Origin: Spirochaetales bacterium
GTDB lineage: Bacteria > Spirochaetota > Spirochaetia > DSM-27196 > SLST01
Length of the DNA: 17,524 bases
Reading direction: 5' to 3'
Assembly (NCBI GenBank): GCA_007130265.1
Contig: SLST01000278.1
Location: 1 to 17,524 of the forward strand
Position 1 is the stretch's first letter, and each line of letters opens with the position of its first letter. Of the stretch, positions 13,655-17,524 are shown piece by piece. The notes under the pieces were generated by a model. It did no database searches. It had not been told where the DNA came from and worked only from the letters and a program-made list of their open reading frames with translations. Made by a program: the position numbers and the translations under genes.

Positions 13655-14776
13655 CTACATCCCGAAGAGCTCTTCTTTGAGGTCCAGGTAGTAGAGATAG
13701 TCCTGCTCCGGAACGTTCGGCGGGCAGCGGTGGTCGCAGAAGGGGATGAAGCCGCCGCGCTCGACGAGCGGCACGAGACCTTCGAGGTAGACTCGGATCG
13801 CATCGCGCCCCGACGCAAGCACCATCTTGTCTACGCCTCCCATGATCCGCAGCTCCCTGCCGTGGTGGTCGAGTGCCTCGCCGGGATGCCCCGCGCAGTT
13901 CACCTCCCATGGGAACATCGTGTTCAGCCCGGACTCGAGCATTCCCGGAATGAGCGGCCGAACGTCGCCGTCGCAGTCGGTGTACCAGATATCGATGCCG
14001 GCGTCCCTGAGCTTGGAGCCGATACGCGCGTAGCGCGGCACAACGACGCTGTTGTAGAAGTCGAGCGAGACGATGGGCCCCTGCTTGAACGCGATGTCCT
14101 CCCATCCGGCCGCGAGGTCGAAATCGACCGCGGGGAGCACCTGGTCGAGAGCGTCCTCGACGAGCAGGCACGCCGTCTCGACCATATCCTCGAGCATCTC
14201 CGGATAGTCGTAGATCGCGTAGGCGATTCCCTCGAAGGTCAGCATGTCACGGATCTTGCCCATCATCGATCCGCACCAGAGGGCCAGCGGATAGTCCCGG
14301 TCGGCCGGATGCGCGGCGCGCAGCGCGTCGAGGTCGATCCGGCGCGCGGGATCATCGCGACGGAAGCGCTCCTCCTTGGCACGCTGCCAGTCATCAGGAG
14401 TCTTGATCGTGGCCTCGAGGAAATGAGGAATCGTCTCGTGCGCGTCCCTGGGAACCTCCGCGAGCAGCCCGTCGGCGTTGATCAGCACTCTGGTGTCCCC
14501 GGTTTCCCGCACGACCCGCTCCTCGAACACCGGGTGCATCCAGACCCGCGGCGTCCAGGTCTTGATCACGTCGAATGCGAAGAACTCGTCGGCCTGCGCG
14601 TTGTCGGTGATGCCATGCTCAGTGAAGACCCTCCACTGGCTGAAGTTCTCCTTCCAGTAACCGAACTCCATGTTGAAGCACCGGTCGACCGGCTCGTAGT
14701 GCATCTGCCGGTTGAACCGCTCGCGGTCGGTCAAGGTCCCGGACCACTTCTTTCGGATTGGTGTGACTGCGCTCAT
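13655..14776 (-). CDS. Uroporphyrinogen decarboxylase-family protein (methyltransferase-like)
   Basis: A 373-residue TIM-barrel protein of the UroD superfamily, closer to the corrinoid-methyltransferase-like members than to true HemE. Supporting segments are LTDRERFNRQMHYEPVDR at the N terminus, FKQGPIVSLDFYNSVVVPRY in the middle, WYTDCDGDVRPLIPGMLESG, and the C-terminal block GGFIPFCDHRCPPNVPEQDY, where Cys347, His349 and Cys351 could be metal ligands. The N-terminal residues typical of porphyrin-binding HemE are not evident. The ATG at 14776 has GAGGAG 7 nt upstream; an in-frame extension to 14881 would span the promoter. No corrinoid protein, activating enzyme or haem gene is nearby, so the substrate is unknown. 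Such genes are frequent as orphans in anaerobes. Confidence 0.82.
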   Translation of the reverse strand: MSAVTPIRKKWSGTLTDRERFNRQMHYEPVDRCFNMEFGYWKENFSQWRVFTEHGITDNAQADEFFAFDVIKTWTPRVWMHPVFEERVVRETGDTRVLINADGLLAEVPRDAHETIPHFLEATIKTPDDWQRAKEERFRRDDPARRIDLDALRAAHPADRDYPLALWCGSMMGKIRDMLTFEGIAYAIYDYPEMLEDMVETACLLVEDALDQVLPAVDFDLAAGWEDIAFKQGPIVSLDFYNSVVVPRYARIGSKLRDAGIDIWYTDCDGDVRPLIPGMLESGLNTMFPWEVNCAGHPGEALDHHGRELRIMGGVDKMVLASGRDAIRVYLEGLVPLVERGGFIPFCDHRCPPNVPEQDYLYYLDLKEELFGM

Positions 14777-14824
14777 GCTCGCTCCTCGCAAGCCGCCCCG
14801 GTGGAAAACGATGACGGCATCGTG

Positions 14825-14833
14825 ACCATACCA
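14825..14833 (-). promoter_or_regulatory. Extended -10 promoter of the UroD-family gene
   Basis: TGG followed by TATGGT forms an extended -10. TTGCGA lies 15 nt upstream, closer than ideal. The predicted start near 14818 gives a leader of about 40 nt ending in GAGGAG. No clear terminator is visible between the glgX stop and this element. Confidence 0.4.
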
Positions 14834-14885
14834 CCAATCCGCAAATCGCAAAAGCCCGGCGGTCGCGCGTGGCGGTTGCACCTGC

Positions 14886-17015
14886 TCAGCGGCTCAAGAA
14901 GAGAACGACGCTGCGGGCGGCGCATGAGTACGAGGGGTCCTCAGGCTCGTCAGCGCCCTCGGGCAGAAAATCCTCCGGGTGATCCCGTGCGGTGTCGATC
15001 ACCCGGTACCAGCGCTTGCCCGCGGGAGGCGCGCAGAGCACCACACTCACGCGACTCGCGGCGCCGTTGAGCACCAGGAAGAAATCGTTGTCATCGCGGT
15101 CGGCTTTGATCTCGGCGCGGCTCCCATCGATCCGGAGCGAGAGCGTCCGGCCGATCCGCGCCCAGTCGACGACATGACCGGTCTCTGAAAACCATGTGAT
15201 GTCAGGCATTCGGTTGAAGTCGGTATCATGGCCGGTATAGAACTCGGGCCGCAGGAACGCAGGATGGCTGAGCCGGAACGAGATCAGCTTTGTCGTGAAG
15301 GCAAGAAGATCGGCGTACGTGTCGGTGAGCCGGTAATCGAACCACGAGGTGGAATTGTCCTGGCAATAGGCGTTGTTGTTCCCATCCTGCGTGCGGCCGA
15401 ACTCGTCTCCTCCGAGGAGCATGGGAGTGCCGAGAGAGAGCAGCAGTGTCGCAAGGAAGTTCTTCTGCTGACGAAGCCGGACCGCGTTGATCGCAGCGTC
15501 GGTCGTCGTTCCCTCGATTCCGTAGTTCGACGAGTAGTTCTCGCCCATTCCGTCCCGGTTCTCTTCGGCGTTCGGCTCGTTGTGCTTACGCGAGTAGGAG
15601 ACAAGATCACGGAGGGTGAACCCGTCGTGGCAAGTCACGAAGTTGATGCTGTGGAAGGGCTTGCGCCCGTCGCGCAGGTAGAGATCTGAGCTGCCAGCCA
15701 GGCGCGTGGCAAAAGGCGCCGTCACCCCGCGGTCGCCGCGCCAGTAGCGGCGAACGTCGTCGCGGTACCGATCGTTCCATTCGGCCCATCGGCCGCCCGG
15801 GAAAGAGCCCACCTGGTACGCTCCTCCGGCGTCCCACGCCTCCGCGATCAGCTTCGTGTTCCGAAGAATGGGGTCTTCGGCGATTCGCTCGATGACCGGG
15901 GGGTTCTCCATGAGATTGCCGTCGCGGTCGCGGCCAAGGATCGACCCCAGGTCGAAGCGGAACCCGTCCACATGCATCTGGACGACCCAGTAATGCAGAC
16001 AGTCCATGATGAGCGACTGGAGCACCGGGTGGTTGCAGTTCAGCGTATTGCCGGTCCCGGCGTAGTTGCGGTACCGCCGACGGTTCTCCTCGAGCATGTA
16101 GTAGACCGAGTTATCCCAACCACGGAAGGAGTAGGTCGGCCCGAATTCGTTCCCCTCCGACGTGTGGTTGAGTACCACGTCGAGGATCACCTCGATACCT
16201 GCCGCATGCAGCTCGCGCACCATCTCCTTGAACTCCCGGACCTGAGCGCCCGCGGTGCCACTCGCGGCATACGATGCCTTCGGAGCAAAGAAGGCCACCG
16301 TCGAATAGCCCCAGTAGTTCCTGAGCCGCTCACCGGTTCGCGGGTTGCGTCGCACGATCTCGAACTCGTCAAACTCGTGGACGGGAAGCAGCTCGAGGCT
16401 GGTCACCCCGAGCTGCTTGAGGTAGGGGATGTGCTCGATCAGTCCCTGGTACGTCCCCGGATCATCGACGCGGGAAGAGGGATCGGCGGTCATCCCCTTC
16501 AGATGAGCCTCGTACAGAACGCTCTTGCGCAGAGGATAGTTCAGCGGCTGATCACCCTGCCAGTCGAACGCATCGTCAACGACAATGCACTTTGGTATGC
16601 CGGCGGCCGAAACCGTCCCGTCGCGGCGCACCGACAGGTCGCCGTCGGGGGCATCAGGATCATAGCCGTACTGCGAGCTGAGCTCCCACGCGAAGCCTCC
16701 GGTCAAGGCACGCGCATAGGGGTCGAGCAGGTAGAGCCTCGGGTTGAACCGGTGCCCCTTCTCCGGATCGTACGGCCCGTCGGCATGGAAGAGATAGAGC
16801 TGCCCGGCCTCCAGACCGGAAACGTAGACGTGCCAGATGTCCCCCGTGCGGTTGACCGACGGATCGAGCACGATCCGCCGCGATGCGTCGGCCGCTCGCG
16901 CTTCGTCGAACAGACAGAGCGTCACGGATCGCGCGTGCCGACTGAAGACCGCGAACTGAACGCCGCCGTCCACGATAGTCGCGCCCAGTGGACTCGGTCC
17001 TCCCGCGCCGGTCAC
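14886..17015 (-). CDS. glgX: Glycogen debranching enzyme GlgX (isoamylase-type GH13)
   Basis: Hydrolyses alpha-1,6 branch points of glycogen in the cytoplasm, after phosphorylase has shortened the outer chains. 709 residues, the usual GlgX length. An N-terminal CBM48-like beta domain (about 8-100) is followed by the GH13 barrel with region I DVVLNH (279-284), nucleophile Asp355 in DGFRFDLG, acid/base Glu392 in LIAEAWDAGG and transition-state Asp464 in VTCHDGFTL. The LLGGDEFGRTQDGNNNAYCQ segment near 533-552 is highly typical of GlgX/TreX. A small C-terminal beta domain closes it. The start is GTG 17015, overlapping the TGA of the upstream hydrolase as GTGA, so translation is coupled. No other glycogen gene is in the window. 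TreX-like debranching is the main alternative. Confidence 0.95.
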   Translation of the reverse strand: MTGAGGPSPLGATIVDGGVQFAVFSRHARSVTLCLFDEARAADASRRIVLDPSVNRTGDIWHVYVSGLEAGQLYLFHADGPYDPEKGHRFNPRLYLLDPYARALTGGFAWELSSQYGYDPDAPDGDLSVRRDGTVSAAGIPKCIVVDDAFDWQGDQPLNYPLRKSVLYEAHLKGMTADPSSRVDDPGTYQGLIEHIPYLKQLGVTSLELLPVHEFDEFEIVRRNPRTGERLRNYWGYSTVAFFAPKASYAASGTAGAQVREFKEMVRELHAAGIEVILDVVLNHTSEGNEFGPTYSFRGWDNSVYYMLEENRRRYRNYAGTGNTLNCNHPVLQSLIMDCLHYWVVQMHVDGFRFDLGSILGRDRDGNLMENPPVIERIAEDPILRNTKLIAEAWDAGGAYQVGSFPGGRWAEWNDRYRDDVRRYWRGDRGVTAPFATRLAGSSDLYLRDGRKPFHSINFVTCHDGFTLRDLVSYSRKHNEPNAEENRDGMGENYSSNYGIEGTTTDAAINAVRLRQQKNFLATLLLSLGTPMLLGGDEFGRTQDGNNNAYCQDNSTSWFDYRLTDTYADLLAFTTKLISFRLSHPAFLRPEFYTGHDTDFNRMPDITWFSETGHVVDWARIGRTLSLRIDGSRAEIKADRDDNDFFLVLNGAASRVSVVLCAPPAGKRWYRVIDTARDHPEDFLPEGADEPEDPSYSCAARSVVLFLSR

Positions 17016-17524
17016 AGAGCGTCATCCACGACATCCGTCAGGAAGCTCCTGAACAATGCACGGACCTCCTCCGGTCGTTCACTGTGGACCCAATGGCCGG
17101 CCCCGGCGACCATCCGGATGTCCGCCGCGGGGAAGTAGCTACGGATCAATCTGCTGTCGCGTTCTGGTTTGACGTACTTCGATTTGCTCCCACCGACGAA
17201 CAGGACAGGGCCGTCGTACGTGCCCTCTGCCTCCCAACCGAGCACCCGTTCGTAATCACGGCGCAACAGCGGCAGGTTCAGTCGCCACCGATACCCATCG
17301 TCGTCCTTGACCAGGTTCTTCAGGAGAAAGGAGCGGACCGGCTTGAACGGAATCGCGCTCCCGAGCATGCGATCGGCATCGGCGCGGCTCTGGATCTCAT
17401 GGAGGGGAAGCGCGAGCATCGCGTCCATGATCTCACGGTGCCCCGGGTCGTAGGCGCGCGGCGCCATATCGAGCACGAAGAGCGCGCGTACCTTCCGAGG
17501 GTGATCGAGAGCGAGCTTCATCGC
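17012..17524 (-). CDS. Alpha/beta hydrolase, YbfF-like (C-terminal part)
   Basis: Only the last 170 residues are in the window; the start and the nucleophile serine elbow lie beyond the right edge. The visible part begins in the helix after the nucleophile (AMKLALDHPRKVRALFVLD). It has the acidic residue of the triad in the LDMAP strand, as in YbfF, and the catalytic His in GAGHWVHSERPEEV. The cap segment between them is of normal length. YbfF-like enzymes are small acyl/thioester esterases with broad substrates. The stop overlaps the glgX start by four bases, so the two genes form an operon, although no metabolic link is obvious. Confidence 0.88.
   Translation of the reverse strand, partial: AMKLALDHPRKVRALFVLDMAPRAYDPGHREIMDAMLALPLHEIQSRADADRMLGSAIPFKPVRSFLLKNLVKDDDGYRWRLNLPLLRRDYERVLGWEAEGTYDGPVLFVGGSKSKYVKPERDSRLIRSYFPAADIRMVAGAGHWVHSERPEEVRALFRSFLTDVVDDAL

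Noticed and set aside
13593..14171. N-terminal extension of the ankyrin frame
   Set aside because: Arg/Ala-rich shadow of the UroD-family gene. The true start at 13592 has a signal peptide, lipobox and AGGAG.
13730..15070. Plus-strand open frame of 446 codons
   Set aside because: Antisense to the UroD-family gene and the end of glgX, crossing the promoter between them; no domain features.

Overview
The window is about 17.5 kb of GC-rich bacterial chromosome, densely packed with ordinary housekeeping genes. I see no transposase, phage gene, CRISPR array or tRNA. The best guess for the source is an uncultured, GC-rich member of Spirochaetota. The reasons are a threonyl-tRNA synthetase without a TGS domain that reads like the spirochaete enzymes from memory, a long ankyrin-repeat lipoprotein, and an ATP-cone/uridine-kinase-like fusion. 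A textbook T-box and several apparently leaderless genes are less expected there, so Chloroflexota or Deinococcota remain possible. The taxonomy is inference and was not tested.

Left part (1-6648). The left 300 bases hold no gene I can support, but carry two tandem sigma70-type promoters pointing out of the window. A minus-strand pair follows, a CDP-alcohol phosphatidyltransferase and a HAD phosphatase joined by a 1-nt stop/start overlap. A second CDP-alcohol phosphatidyltransferase is divergent from it across a palindrome-rich promoter region. It runs head-on into a small WGR-like protein. Then comes a minus-strand group transcribed in the order ATP-cone/nucleoside kinase-like protein, M32 carboxypeptidase, and a membrane protein of unknown function.

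Middle (6723-9063). A NarX/DesK-type histidine kinase carrying a C-terminal receiver domain is divergent from a NarL/FixJ-type response regulator. The shared intergenic region has two tandem GTAC dyads placed directly upstream of the regulator's candidate promoter.

Right part (9073-17524, all minus strand). Transcription runs from an alpha/beta hydrolase (cut by the window edge) into the overlapping glycogen-debranching gene glgX. Next are a UroD-family methyltransferase-like gene, an 18-repeat ankyrin lipoprotein, and thrS. The thrS gene has its own promoter and a complete threonine T-box: Stem I with an ACC specifier, a T-box bulge, and mutually exclusive antiterminator and terminator.

The most notable signals are regulatory: the thrS T-box, a recurring arrangement in which a -10 element sits 6-9 nt before the start codon, and the dyad repeats at the two-component locus. 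I did not find a clear new defence or mobile system.
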